NCBI GenBank assembly: GCA_965199165.1
Contig: OZ240681.1
Location: 3,906,001-3,970,000 of the forward strand
DNA: 64,000 nt
Reading direction: 5' to 3'
DNA from: LMUY01 sp965199165
GTDB taxonomy: Bacteria > Pseudomonadota > Alphaproteobacteria > Acetobacterales > Acetobacteraceae
The first letter of the stretch is position 1, and each line of letters starts with the position of its first letter. Made by a program: the position numbers and the translations under genes. Under the pieces are notes generated by a model. It was given only the letters and a program-made list of their open reading frames with translations, was not told the origin of the DNA and made no database searches. This document shows, piece by piece, positions 41,303 to 49,563 of the stretch.

Positions 41303-41392
41303 TGGCGGACAGGGTGGGATTCGAACCCACGGTACGCGTTAACGCACACACGCTTTCCAAGCGTGCGCCTTAAGCCGCTCGGCCACCTGTCC
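41303..41392 (-). tRNA. tRNA-Ser (anticodon GGA)
   Basis: A 90-nt class II tRNA. The acceptor stem GGACAGG pairs with CCTGTCC, then discriminator G and an encoded CCA. The anticodon arm is CACGC-TTGGAAA-GCGTG, giving anticodon GGA, which reads UCC and UCU. A long variable arm follows, as required for tRNA-Ser, and the T arm is GTGGG-TTCGAAT-CCCAC. Confidence 0.96.
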
Positions 41393-41520
41393 CGCGCCGC
41401 GGTGTCATAGCAACGCCGTGCGGCACCGTCCATGCCGACGGCAGGGAACTGGAGCAGTCGCGCGATGGCGTCGCTGCCGGAGCTCCAAGCTATCCGAGAT
41501 GCTTGACTGCGGCTTGGATG

Positions 41521-41580
41521 GGTGGGCTGAAGCCCACCCTACGGACCGCTTCTACCCGGGTGGATGCGCTTCAGCCCACC
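41521..41580. repeat. GGTGGGCT/AGCCCACC palindromic repeat
   Basis: A perfect palindrome GGTGGGCT-GA-AGCCCACC at 41521-41538 is followed by CCTAC, and a second half GCTTCAGCCCACC ends at 41580. Together they form a nested inverted repeat of the extragenic palindrome type. It lies downstream of lepA and could end its transcript. A third, unrelated repeat family in this window. Confidence 0.6.
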
Positions 41581-41597
41581 ATCTTCGCTGGTGGATC

Positions 41598-43403
41598 TCA
41601 GGCATCCATCTTCAGCGCCGCCAGGAAGGCGCTTTGCGGGATTTCGACCTTGCCGAACTGCCGCATCCGCTTCTTGCCTTCCTTCTGCTTCTCCAGAAGC
41701 TTGCGCTTGCGGCTGATGTCGCCGCCGTAGCACTTCGCGGTCACGTCCTTGCTCAGCGCTCCGATCGTCTCGCGCGCGATCACCCGGCCGCCGATCGCCG
41801 CCTGGATCGCGATCTTGAACAACTGCCGCGGGATCAGGTCCTTCAGCTTGCCGCAAATGGCGCGGCCCCGGTGTTCCGCGGCGCTGCGGTGGGCGATGAA
41901 GCTCAGCGCGTCCACCGGATCCTGGTTGACCAGGATCGAAATGCGGACGAGGTCGCTCTCCTGGTAGTCCTCCATCGCGTAGTCGAAGCTGGCGTAGCCG
42001 CGGCTGATCGACTTCAGCCGATCGTAGAAGTCGAACACCACCTCGTTCAGCGGCAGCCGGTAGACCGCCATCGCCCGGTTGCCGACATAGGTCAGGTCCG
42101 ACTGCTGTCCCCGCCGCTCGTTGCACAGCGTGAGCACGGCGCCGAGGTAGTCGTCCGGCACCATGATGGTGGCCTTGATCCAAGGCTCCTCCATATGGTC
42201 GATGTAGGTCGGGTCCGGCATGTCGGCCGGGTTGTGCAGCGGCTCCATCGTGCCGTCGTTCTTGTAAATGTGGTACACGACGGAGGGCGCGGTCGCGATC
42301 AGGTCCAGGTCGAACTCGCGCGACAGCCGCTCCTGGATGATCTCCAGGTGCAGCAGGCCGAGGAAGCCGCAGCGATAGCCGAAGCCGAGTGCGGCCGACG
42401 TCTCCGCCTCGTAGTGGAAGCTGGCGTCGTTCAGCCGCAGCTTGGACAGGCTGTCGCGCAGCTTCTCGAAATCGTCGGCATCCACCGGAAACAGGCCGCA
42501 CCAGACGACGGGGATGGAGGGCTTGAAGCCGGGCAGGGCGGTGTGCGCCGGGCTGCGGTCGTCGGTGATGGTGTCGCCCACGTTGCAGTCGGCCACGGTC
42601 TTTATGGCGGCGGTGATGTAGCCCATCTCGCCCGGCCCGAGGTCGTCGGTCGCGATCATCTTCGGGGTGAACACGCCGCATTGCTCCACCAGGTGGGCCG
42701 CGCCGTTCGACATCATGCGGATCTTAATGCCGCGCTTCAGCCGCCCGTCGCGCACCCGCACCAGGATGACCACGCCGAGGTATTGGTCGTACCAGCTATC
42801 CACCAGCAGCGCAGTCAGCGGCAGGCTGGCGTCGCCGGTGGGCGGGGGCAGGCGGGTGACGAGCGCCTCCAGCACGCCTTCGATGTTCAGGCCGGTCTTG
42901 GCACTGATCATCACGGCGTCCTCGGCGTCCAGGCCGATCACGTCCTCGATCTGCTGCTTCACCCGCTCCGGCTCGGCGGCCGGCAGGTCGATCTTGTTCA
43001 GCACGGGGACGATCTCGTGGTTGGCGTCCATCGCCTGGTAGACGTTGGCCAGCGTCTGCGCCTCCACCCCCTGGGAGGCGTCCACCACCAGAAGGCTGCC
43101 CTCGCAGGCGGCCAGCGACCGGCTCACCTCGTAGGCGAAGTCCACGTGGCCGGGCGTGTCCATCAGGTTCAGCTGGTAGGTCAGCCCGTCATGCGCCTTG
43201 TAGGCCAGCCGCACGGTCTGCGCCTTGATGGTGATGCCGCGTTCCTTCTCCAGCTCCATGTTGTCGAGCACCTGGGCCGTCATCTCGCGTGCCGACAGCC
43301 CGCCGCAGGCTTGGATCAGCCGGTCCGCCAGGGTGGACTTGCCGTGGTCGATATGCGCGATGATCGAGAAGTTGCGGATGCGGGCGAGCGGGGTGTCGGT
43401 CAT
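41598..43403 (-). CDS. lepA: Elongation factor 4 (back-translocating GTPase LepA)
   Basis: A 601-aa translational GTPase. G1 AHIDHGKST, G3 DTPGHVDF, G4 NKIDLP and the EF-G-like domains III and V are present. The LepA-specific C-terminus is recognisable from AKCYGGDISRKRKLLEKQKEGKKRM. EF4 acts on stalled ribosomes, notably in ionic stress. ATG 43403 gives the standard N-terminus MTDTPLARIRNFSIIAHIDHG; an upstream in-frame start at 43427 is less likely. Length matches the family (about 600). Confidence 0.96.
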   Translation of the reverse strand: MTDTPLARIRNFSIIAHIDHGKSTLADRLIQACGGLSAREMTAQVLDNMELEKERGITIKAQTVRLAYKAHDGLTYQLNLMDTPGHVDFAYEVSRSLAACEGSLLVVDASQGVEAQTLANVYQAMDANHEIVPVLNKIDLPAAEPERVKQQIEDVIGLDAEDAVMISAKTGLNIEGVLEALVTRLPPPTGDASLPLTALLVDSWYDQYLGVVILVRVRDGRLKRGIKIRMMSNGAAHLVEQCGVFTPKMIATDDLGPGEMGYITAAIKTVADCNVGDTITDDRSPAHTALPGFKPSIPVVWCGLFPVDADDFEKLRDSLSKLRLNDASFHYEAETSAALGFGYRCGFLGLLHLEIIQERLSREFDLDLIATAPSVVYHIYKNDGTMEPLHNPADMPDPTYIDHMEEPWIKATIMVPDDYLGAVLTLCNERRGQQSDLTYVGNRAMAVYRLPLNEVVFDFYDRLKSISRGYASFDYAMEDYQESDLVRISILVNQDPVDALSFIAHRSAAEHRGRAICGKLKDLIPRQLFKIAIQAAIGGRVIARETIGALSKDVTAKCYGGDISRKRKLLEKQKEGKKRMRQFGKVEIPQSAFLAALKMDA

Positions 43404-43444
43404 GGTGCTCAAATAGGCGCAAACCAAGTCCGTGTCAGCGGAGG

Positions 43445-43954
43445 ATGGCGCGGCAGCCCACTGGCCCGGGCTCGACCAGGAAGGCGGATACGCGAGTGAC
43501 GTCCGGGCTGCGATACGGCGTGGAGGTCCGCTCCGCCCAGGTGGCGGATGCTGCGGAGGTGGTGCGGCTGCTGGCCAGCTGCGGCACGGCCGCCCCGGTG
43601 CGGGAGGTGGCGGAGCGGCTGGAAGCGATCCGCGCGCATGGCGCGGCGGCCTGCCTCGTCTCGTCCGGCTACGGTGGGTTGAGCGGCCTGGTGGCGCTGT
43701 CCTGGGCCCCTGTCCTGCACGAGCCGCGGTCCGTGGCCCACATCTCTGCCCTGGTGGTGGACCCGGAGGAGCGACGCCGCGGGATCGGGCGCATGCTGCT
43801 GAAAGCGGTGTCCCAGGCCGCGCGGGCGGCTGGCTGCGACGCCATCGAACTGGCCGTGCCGCCCGGCCAAGCCGCGCTGGAGGCGTTCTGCCGCGGCACG
43901 GGGTTCGCGTCCCAGGCCGAACTCTTCAGCCGCGTCCTGCGCAAGCGATCCTAA
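43445..43954 (+). CDS. GNAT-family N-acetyltransferase
   Basis: A 169-aa GCN5-related acetyltransferase. The acetyl-CoA-binding motif is VDPEERRRGIGRMLLKAV, and the flanking SVAHISALVV and FCRGTGFASQA fit the fold. The fold begins near residue 28 (VEVRSAQVADAAEVV), so the GTG at 43496 (VTSGLRYG) is a plausible alternative start to ATG 43445. Substrate unknown. It is divergent from lepA. Confidence 0.78.
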   Translation: MARQPTGPGSTRKADTRVTSGLRYGVEVRSAQVADAAEVVRLLASCGTAAPVREVAERLEAIRAHGAAACLVSSGYGGLSGLVALSWAPVLHEPRSVAHISALVVDPEERRRGIGRMLLKAVSQAARAAGCDAIELAVPPGQAALEAFCRGTGFASQAELFSRVLRKRS

Positions 43955-43959
43955 CCGCG

Positions 43960-44952
43960 CTACCCGCGCAGCAGCCGCGCCGCCGCCACCGCGAAATACG
44001 TCAGCACGCCTGCGGCCCCGGCGCGCTTGAACGCCAGCAGGCTTTCCAGCATCGCGCGCTCGCCGTCGATCCAGCCGCGCGCAGCCGCACCCGCGATCAT
44101 CGCGTATTCGCCGGACACCTGGTAGGCGAAGGTCGGCACGCCGAACCGCTCGTGCACCCGGTGGACGATGTCCAGATAGGGCATGCCGGGCTTGACCATC
44201 ACCATGTCGGCGCCTTCGGCCAGATCCTGCGCCACCTCGCGCAGTGCCTCGTCGGTGTTGGCCGGGTCGATCTGGTAGGTCTTCTTGTCGCCCTTCAGCG
44301 CGTTGCCGGTACCCACGGCGTCGCGGAACGGGCCGTAGAACGCGCTGGCGTATTTGGCGGCGTAGCTCATGATCCGGGTGTCGATCAGCCCAGCCTCGTC
44401 CAGCCGGGCGCGGATCGCCCCGATGCGTCCGTCCATCATGTCGGACGGCGCGATGACGTCGATCCCGGCCTGCGCCTGGTGCAACGCCTGCGTGGTGAGC
44501 ACGGCGATGCTGTCGTCGTTGTGGACGTAGCCGTCCCGGATCACCCCGTCATGGCCGTGGCTGGTGTAGCAGTCCAGCGCCACGTCGCCGACCAGGCCGA
44601 CCTCCGGGAACTCGCGCTTCAGCAGCCGGGCGGCCCGGCACATCAGGTTGTCCGGGTCCAGCGCCTCGCTGCCGTCGGCGTCCTTGCGGTCGGCCGGGAT
44701 GTTCGGGAACAGGGCGATGGCGGGGATGCCGAGCCGCGCGGCCGGATGCACGTGCTCCGCCAGGCGGTCGAGCGTCACCCGCTGCACGCCGGGCATCGAC
44801 TCCACGGCGGTCACGCGGCCCTCGCCCTCGATGAGGAAGATGGGCCAGATCAGGTCGTCCACCGAAAGGTGGGTCTCGGCCACCAGACGCCGGGTCCAGG
44901 CATCGCGTCGGTTGCGGCGGAGGCGGGTGGTGGGATACTGGCCGATGCTCAT
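43960..44952 (-). CDS. hemB: Delta-aminolevulinic acid dehydratase (porphobilinogen synthase)
   Basis: A 330-aa HemB enzyme that condenses two 5-aminolevulinates to porphobilinogen in haem synthesis. VIAPSDMMDGRIGAIR and MVMVKPGMPYLDIV carry the two active-site lysine regions. The metal loop reads DVALDCYTSHGHDG, the Asp-rich form rather than the Cys-rich zinc form, so a magnesium-type enzyme is expected. It converges with the GNAT gene 5 bases away. Confidence 0.95.
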   Translation of the reverse strand: MSIGQYPTTRLRRNRRDAWTRRLVAETHLSVDDLIWPIFLIEGEGRVTAVESMPGVQRVTLDRLAEHVHPAARLGIPAIALFPNIPADRKDADGSEALDPDNLMCRAARLLKREFPEVGLVGDVALDCYTSHGHDGVIRDGYVHNDDSIAVLTTQALHQAQAGIDVIAPSDMMDGRIGAIRARLDEAGLIDTRIMSYAAKYASAFYGPFRDAVGTGNALKGDKKTYQIDPANTDEALREVAQDLAEGADMVMVKPGMPYLDIVHRVHERFGVPTFAYQVSGEYAMIAGAAARGWIDGERAMLESLLAFKRAGAAGVLTYFAVAAARLLRG

Positions 44953-45020
44953 GCGTCCAGTCTAACGCCACTGCCCGGCGGCGGGTAGAGCAGGCGGCCC
45001 CGCAATGATACGGTGGCGCC

Positions 45021-45794
45021 ATGCGCTTCCTCGTCGTGATCCTGCTTCTGCTCGCCCCGGCCGCCCATGCCGAGGCGGTGCGCCTGCCTGGGCCGGAGGG
45101 CATCATGCTGAACGCGGAGCTGTATGCCGCCCAAGGCCGGACGCCGCAGCCGGCCATCGTCGTCCTGCACGGCTGCGGCGGCCCGCTGGCGACGCGGGAC
45201 GAGGCTTGGGCCCGGACCCTTGCGGCCGCCGGCCACACCGTGCTTCTGCCGGACAGCTTCGGGTCCCGTGGGCTCGGCTCCCAATGCGCATCGCGTTCGC
45301 ACCCGGTGACGGCGGCCGGCGTGCGGCGGCACGATGCGTTGGCGGTGCTGGCCTGGTTGGCCGCGCGGCCCGGCACTCCGCCGGGCGGCGTGGTGCTGGT
45401 GGGCTGGGCCGACGGCGCCAACACCGTGCTGGCCACCGGGCGCACGGCGCCGGACTTGCCTGCCGGCCTGGTCCGCGGCCTCATCGCCTTTTATCCCAGC
45501 TGCCGCGGCTTGGCCGAGGCGAAGGACTGGGTGCCCGCCGCACCGCTGTTGATCCTGATGGCCGAGACGGACGAGTCGGCCGTCGCCGCTTGCCGCACCC
45601 TGGCCGACCGGTTGCCCGGCAAGGTCACCCTGGCGACGCACGCCGGCACCAACCGGGACTTCGACGTGCCGCCGTCGCAGCCGCCGCTCCGCCGCCGCGG
45701 GGCACGGGCTGGCGCGCTGCACCCCGTGGCCGATGCGGGCACGCGGGAGGAGTCGGTGCGTCGCGTGCTCGCCTTCATCGCGGCCTTGTCGTAG
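45021..45794 (+). CDS. Secreted dienelactone hydrolase-like protein lacking the nucleophile
   Basis: A 257-aa alpha/beta-hydrolase-fold protein with a signal peptide (MRFLVVILLLLAPAAHA). VVLHGCGGPLATRD and the overall length fit exported dienelactone hydrolase-family proteins. The nucleophile elbow, normally G-x-C/S-x-G, reads GWADG with Ala130 at the catalytic position. The usual HDFD near the C-terminus is NRDFD, with Arg212 in place of the catalytic His. Both changes are clear in the DNA. It may be a non-enzymatic relative or have a rearranged active site. Confidence 0.75.
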   Translation: MRFLVVILLLLAPAAHAEAVRLPGPEGIMLNAELYAAQGRTPQPAIVVLHGCGGPLATRDEAWARTLAAAGHTVLLPDSFGSRGLGSQCASRSHPVTAAGVRRHDALAVLAWLAARPGTPPGGVVLVGWADGANTVLATGRTAPDLPAGLVRGLIAFYPSCRGLAEAKDWVPAAPLLILMAETDESAVAACRTLADRLPGKVTLATHAGTNRDFDVPPSQPPLRRRGARAGALHPVADAGTREESVRRVLAFIAALS

Positions 45795-45822
45795 CAACGT
45801 CCACCCTTCGGGAGAGCCGACC

Positions 45823-47118
45823 ATGACCGAACAAAGCCCCACCGCCATCCCGCAGCGCTTCTTCTCCGCCCCGCTTGCCGAGACCGACCCGGTGCTCGCC
45901 GCCGTGCTGCGGGCCGAACTGGCCCGCCAGCAGGATGGGATCGAGCTGATCGCCAGCGAGAACATCGTCTCCGCCGCCGTGCTGGAGGCGCAGGGCTCCG
46001 TGCTGACCAACAAATACGCCGAGGGCTATCCGGGACGCCGCTACTACGGCGGCTGCGCCGAGGTGGACGTGGCGGAGCAGCTCGCCATCGACCGGGCCAA
46101 GCAGCTGTTCGGCTGCGGCTTCGCCAACGTGCAGCCGCATTCCGGCGCGCAGGCCAACCAGGCGGTGATGCTGGCGACGGTGCAGCCGGGCGACACCATC
46201 CTGGGGATGAGTCTGGCGGCCGGCGGGCACCTGACGCACGGGGCGGCGCCGAACCTGTCCGGCAAGTGGTTCCGTGCCGTGCAGTACGGCGTGCGGCGCG
46301 AGGACGGGCTGCTCGACTACGAGGAACTGGAGCGGCTGGCGCGCGCCGAGCGGCCGAAGATGATCGTCGCCGGCGGGTCCGCCTATCCGCGCGCGATCGA
46401 CTTCGCCCGCATCCGCCGCGTGGCGGACGAGGTGGGCGCGATCTTCCTCGTCGACATGGCGCATTACGCCGGGCTGGTGGCGGCTGGGCTCTATCCGTCG
46501 CCGTTGCCGCACGCGCAGGTGGTGACGACCACGACGCACAAGACGCTGCGCGGCCCGCGCGGCGGCATGATCCTGACGAACGACGAGATGTTGGCCAAGA
46601 AGATCAACTCGGCGGTCTTCCCCGGCCTGCAGGGCGGGCCACTGATGCACGTCATCGCCGGCAAGGCGGCGGCGTTCGGCGAAGCGCTGCGGCCTGAGTT
46701 CCGCAGCTACCAGAAGGCAGTGTTGGAGAATGCCCGGGTGCTCGGGCAGACGCTGCGGGAGATGGGCTGCGACATCGTCACCGGCGGCACCGATTGCCAC
46801 CTGGTGCTGGTCGACCTGCGGCCGAAGAACACGACGGGCAAGGCGGCCGAGGCGAGCCTGGAGCGTGCGCTGATCACCGCCAACAAGAACGCCATCCCGT
46901 TCGATCCCGCCAAGCCCGCCGTCACCAGCGGCATCCGCCTTGGCAGCCCGGCAGCCACCACGCGCGGCTTCGGCGCCGCCGAGTTCCGCCAGGTGGGCGC
47001 GATGATCAACACGGTGCTGGAGGGATTGTCCCAGTCCAACGACGGCGGCAACGCGGCGGCCGAGCAGGCCGTGGCGGCGCAGGTGCGGGAGCTGTGCGCG
47101 CGGTATCCGATCTACTGA
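45823..47118 (+). CDS. glyA: Serine hydroxymethyltransferase
   Basis: A 431-aa PLP enzyme converting serine and tetrahydrofolate to glycine and methylene-tetrahydrofolate. IELIASENIVS, NKYAEGYPGRRYYGG, VDMAHYAGLVAAGLYPSP and VVTTTTHKTLRGPRGG, with the PLP lysine, are intact. ATG 45823 has GGGAG about 11 bases upstream; the frame runs further into the previous gene without a better start. It precedes nrdR and the riboflavin genes, a common alphaproteobacterial order. Confidence 0.96.
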   Translation: MTEQSPTAIPQRFFSAPLAETDPVLAAVLRAELARQQDGIELIASENIVSAAVLEAQGSVLTNKYAEGYPGRRYYGGCAEVDVAEQLAIDRAKQLFGCGFANVQPHSGAQANQAVMLATVQPGDTILGMSLAAGGHLTHGAAPNLSGKWFRAVQYGVRREDGLLDYEELERLARAERPKMIVAGGSAYPRAIDFARIRRVADEVGAIFLVDMAHYAGLVAAGLYPSPLPHAQVVTTTTHKTLRGPRGGMILTNDEMLAKKINSAVFPGLQGGPLMHVIAGKAAAFGEALRPEFRSYQKAVLENARVLGQTLREMGCDIVTGGTDCHLVLVDLRPKNTTGKAAEASLERALITANKNAIPFDPAKPAVTSGIRLGSPAATTRGFGAAEFRQVGAMINTVLEGLSQSNDGGNAAAEQAVAAQVRELCARYPIY

Positions 47119-47129
47119 GCATGTCGTGG

Positions 47130-47395
47130 GCCCGCACCCAACCCTCTCCCAGAGGGAGAGGGCTTCTCCTGCTCCGTCTCCCCCTGGGCTGGGCCATCGC
47201 ATATGGCCGTGTCGCCGCTCTGGAACCCTCTCCCGCTGGCGGGAGAGGGCATGGTGAGGGTGGTCCGGCAGCGAAGAAATGCCCGGAGTCGGCTCGTTTT
47301 CGACCGGGCGGCGCCACCCTCTCCCGCCACCGGGAGAGGGAGCTCCGCCATATGCGATGGCCCTGCCCTCCGGGAGAAGGCCGGGGTGAGGGTGC
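47130..47395. repeat. Mosaic of palindromic repeats between glyA and nrdR
   Basis: Four CTCTCCC-type elements fill this gap, at about 47136-47165, 47226-47262, 47314-47341 and 47361-47394. Two carry the GGTGAGGGTG tail. A perfect 15-nt inverted pair GCCATCGCATATGGC / GCCATATGCGATGGC (47193-47207 and 47347-47361) encloses the middle two. The whole gap of 286 bases is thus nearly all repeat; no gene is seen in it. Confidence 0.75.
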
Positions 47396-47404
47396 CCGCG
47401 TGCC

Positions 47405-47860
47405 ATGAGATGCCCGTTCTGCGGCCATGACGACACGCAGGTGAAGGACAGCCGCCCCGCCGAGGATGCCGCGGCCATCCGCCGCCGGCGCTTCTGCATC
47501 GGCTGCGGCCAGCGCTTCACCACCGTCGAGCGGGTGCAGCTGCGCGAGCTCACCGTGGTGAAGTCGGACGGTCGCCGGGTCGCCTTCGACCGGGACAAGC
47601 TCGGCCGTTCCGTCCGGATCGCGCTGCGCAAGCGCCCGGTGAGCGAGGAGCGGATCGAGCGCATCATCACGGGCATCGTCCGCCAGCTCGAGGCCTCGGG
47701 CGAGAACGACATCGTGTCCAAGCAGGTCGGTGAGATGGTGATGGAGACGCTGAAGGAGGTGGACGCGGTCGCCTACGTCCGTTTCGCCAGCGTCTACCGC
47801 AACTTCCGCGAGGCGAAGGATTTCGAGGCCTTCCTCGGCTCGCTCGAAGAACCCACATAG
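47405..47860 (+). CDS. nrdR: Transcriptional repressor NrdR
   Basis: A 151-aa ATP-cone regulator that represses ribonucleotide reductase genes when dATP is high. The zinc ribbon is MRCPFCGHDDTQVKDSR with the second pair in CIGCGQRF, and the ATP-cone follows from VVKSDGRRVAFDRDKL. The length matches the family. It begins immediately after the repeat mosaic and leads into ribD. Confidence 0.95.
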   Translation: MRCPFCGHDDTQVKDSRPAEDAAAIRRRRFCIGCGQRFTTVERVQLRELTVVKSDGRRVAFDRDKLGRSVRIALRKRPVSEERIERIITGIVRQLEASGENDIVSKQVGEMVMETLKEVDAVAYVRFASVYRNFREAKDFEAFLGSLEEPT

Positions 47861-47866
47861 CGCAGT

Positions 47867-48961
47867 ATGGTTGACCCATCCCACATGCGCGCCGCCTTGG
47901 CACTTGCCCGGCGCGGCCTGGGCACGACCTGGCCCAACCCGTCCGTCGGCTGCGTCGTCGTGCGGGAGGGGCGGGTGGTCGGCCGTGGCCTCACCCAGCC
48001 CGGCGGCCGCCCGCATGCCGAGACGCAGGCGCTTGCGATGGCGGGGGAGGCGGCACGGGGCGCCGACGCCTACGTCACGCTGGAGCCGTGCAACCACACC
48101 GGGCAGACGCCGCCCTGCACGGAGGCGCTGATCGCCGCCGGCGTCGCCCGGGTGATCGTGGCCGGTACCGACCCGGACAGCCGCGTCGACGGCGCCGGCA
48201 TCGCCCGGTTGCGCCAGGCCGGGATCGAGGTCGTCACCGGGGTGCTCGCGGCCGAGGCGGACGCGATGCAGGCCGGCTTCCTGCACCGCGTGCGGCATGG
48301 GCGGCCGTTGGTGACGCTGAAGCTGGCCACCACGCTGGACGGCCGGATCGCAACCCGCGGCGGGGAGAGCCAGTGGATCACCGGCCCGGCGGCGCGCGAG
48401 GCGGCGCACGCCCTGCGCGGCCGGCACGACGCGGTGCTGGTCGGCGTCGGCACCGTTGCCGCCGACAACCCGTCCTTGACCTGCCGCATCCCCGGGTTCC
48501 GCACCCGGCCGGTGGTGCGCCTGGTGGTCGACAGCCACCTGCGCACGTCGTTGACCGCCCGGCTGGTGGCGACCGCCGCCACGGACCCGACCTGGATCAT
48601 CCATCGCGGCGGCGTTCCGGCGGATCGATGCCAGGCCTTCGCCGGCGCCGGCGTGCGGCTGTTCGAGGTGCCGGGCGGGGAGCGCGGCGTGGACCTGCGC
48701 GCCGGTCTGGCGGCGCTGGGCGCCGCCGGGTTGACCCGGGTGCTGATGGAGGGCGGCGCCCAGCTTGCCGCGGGGCTGCTCCGCGACGGCCTCGTCGACC
48801 GCATCGCCTGGTTCCATGCCCCGGCCGTGATGGGGGGCGATGGCTGGCCGGCCGCCCAGGCGTTCGGCGTTGCCGGCCTCCCCGCCATGCCCCGCTTCAC
48901 CCGCACGGATGTCCGCCCGGTAGGAGACGACATGCTCACCGAATTCAGCCTGGCCGCCTGA
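47867..48961 (+). CDS. ribD: Bifunctional riboflavin deaminase/reductase RibD
   Basis: A 364-aa enzyme for the second and third steps of riboflavin synthesis. The N-terminal deaminase (about 1-145) binds zinc via HAETQAL and PCNHTGQTPPC. The C-terminal reductase (about 150-364) begins RPLVTLKLATTLDGRIA and has VLMEGGAQLAAGLL. It overlaps ribE as TGATG. Confidence 0.95.
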   Translation: MVDPSHMRAALALARRGLGTTWPNPSVGCVVVREGRVVGRGLTQPGGRPHAETQALAMAGEAARGADAYVTLEPCNHTGQTPPCTEALIAAGVARVIVAGTDPDSRVDGAGIARLRQAGIEVVTGVLAAEADAMQAGFLHRVRHGRPLVTLKLATTLDGRIATRGGESQWITGPAAREAAHALRGRHDAVLVGVGTVAADNPSLTCRIPGFRTRPVVRLVVDSHLRTSLTARLVATAATDPTWIIHRGGVPADRCQAFAGAGVRLFEVPGGERGVDLRAGLAALGAAGLTRVLMEGGAQLAAGLLRDGLVDRIAWFHAPAVMGGDGWPAAQAFGVAGLPAMPRFTRTDVRPVGDDMLTEFSLAA

Positions 48962-49554
48962 TGTTCACCGGGATCATCAGCGCCGTCGGGCGCGTCCGCA
49001 GCATCGCGCCGATCGCCGCCGGGCAGGACATGCGCCTGGTGATCGAGCAGGCCTGGACCGACACGCCGGCGATCGGCGCCTCCATCGCCTGTTCGGGCTG
49101 CTGCCTGACCGTGGTGGAGCTGGGCCCGGACTGGTTCGCGGTGGACGCCTCGGCGGAGACGCTGGCCCACACCGTGCTCGGGAGTTGGGAGCCGGGCAGC
49201 CGCGTCAACCTGGAACGGGCTCTGCGCATGGGGGACGAACTGGGCGGCCACTTGGTGTCCGGCCACGTCGACGGCGTGGGCGAGGTGTTGGCCCGCACGC
49301 CGGAAAACGGCTCCACCCGTTTCCGCATCCGGGTGCCGGCGGCGCTGGCGCGGTTCATCGCGCCCAAGGGCAGCGTGGCGCTGAACGGCATCTCGCTGAC
49401 GGTCAACGAGGTGGAGCGGGACGCGTTCGGCGTGAACATCATCCCGCACACGCTCGACCAGACGGACATGGCGGCGCTGGTCCCCGGCTCCCGCGTCAAC
49501 GTGGAGATCGACACGCTGGCCCGCTACGTGGCGCGCCTGGCCGAGACGGCGTAG
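48961..49554 (+). CDS. ribE: Riboflavin synthase alpha subunit
   Basis: A 197-aa enzyme with two lumazine-binding repeats. The first starts MFTGIISAVGRVRSI and the second GGHLVSGHVDGVGEV. Motifs SGCCLTVVEL and LNGISLTVNEV mark the two halves. It catalyses the final dismutation of lumazine to riboflavin. A long frame upstream overlaps ribD but the ATG at 48961 gives the classic N-terminus. Confidence 0.95.
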   Translation: MFTGIISAVGRVRSIAPIAAGQDMRLVIEQAWTDTPAIGASIACSGCCLTVVELGPDWFAVDASAETLAHTVLGSWEPGSRVNLERALRMGDELGGHLVSGHVDGVGEVLARTPENGSTRFRIRVPAALARFIAPKGSVALNGISLTVNEVERDAFGVNIIPHTLDQTDMAALVPGSRVNVEIDTLARYVARLAETA

Positions 49555-49563
49555 GAAGCCGGC

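Noticed and set aside
44949..46013. Minus-strand frame overlapping the dienelactone-hydrolase-like gene and glyA
   Set aside because: It crosses two intact plus-strand genes and shows no domain or ribosome site.
47119..47404. Possible FMN riboswitch before the riboflavin genes
   Set aside because: The conserved RFN-element boxes were not found; the gap is occupied by palindromic repeats instead.
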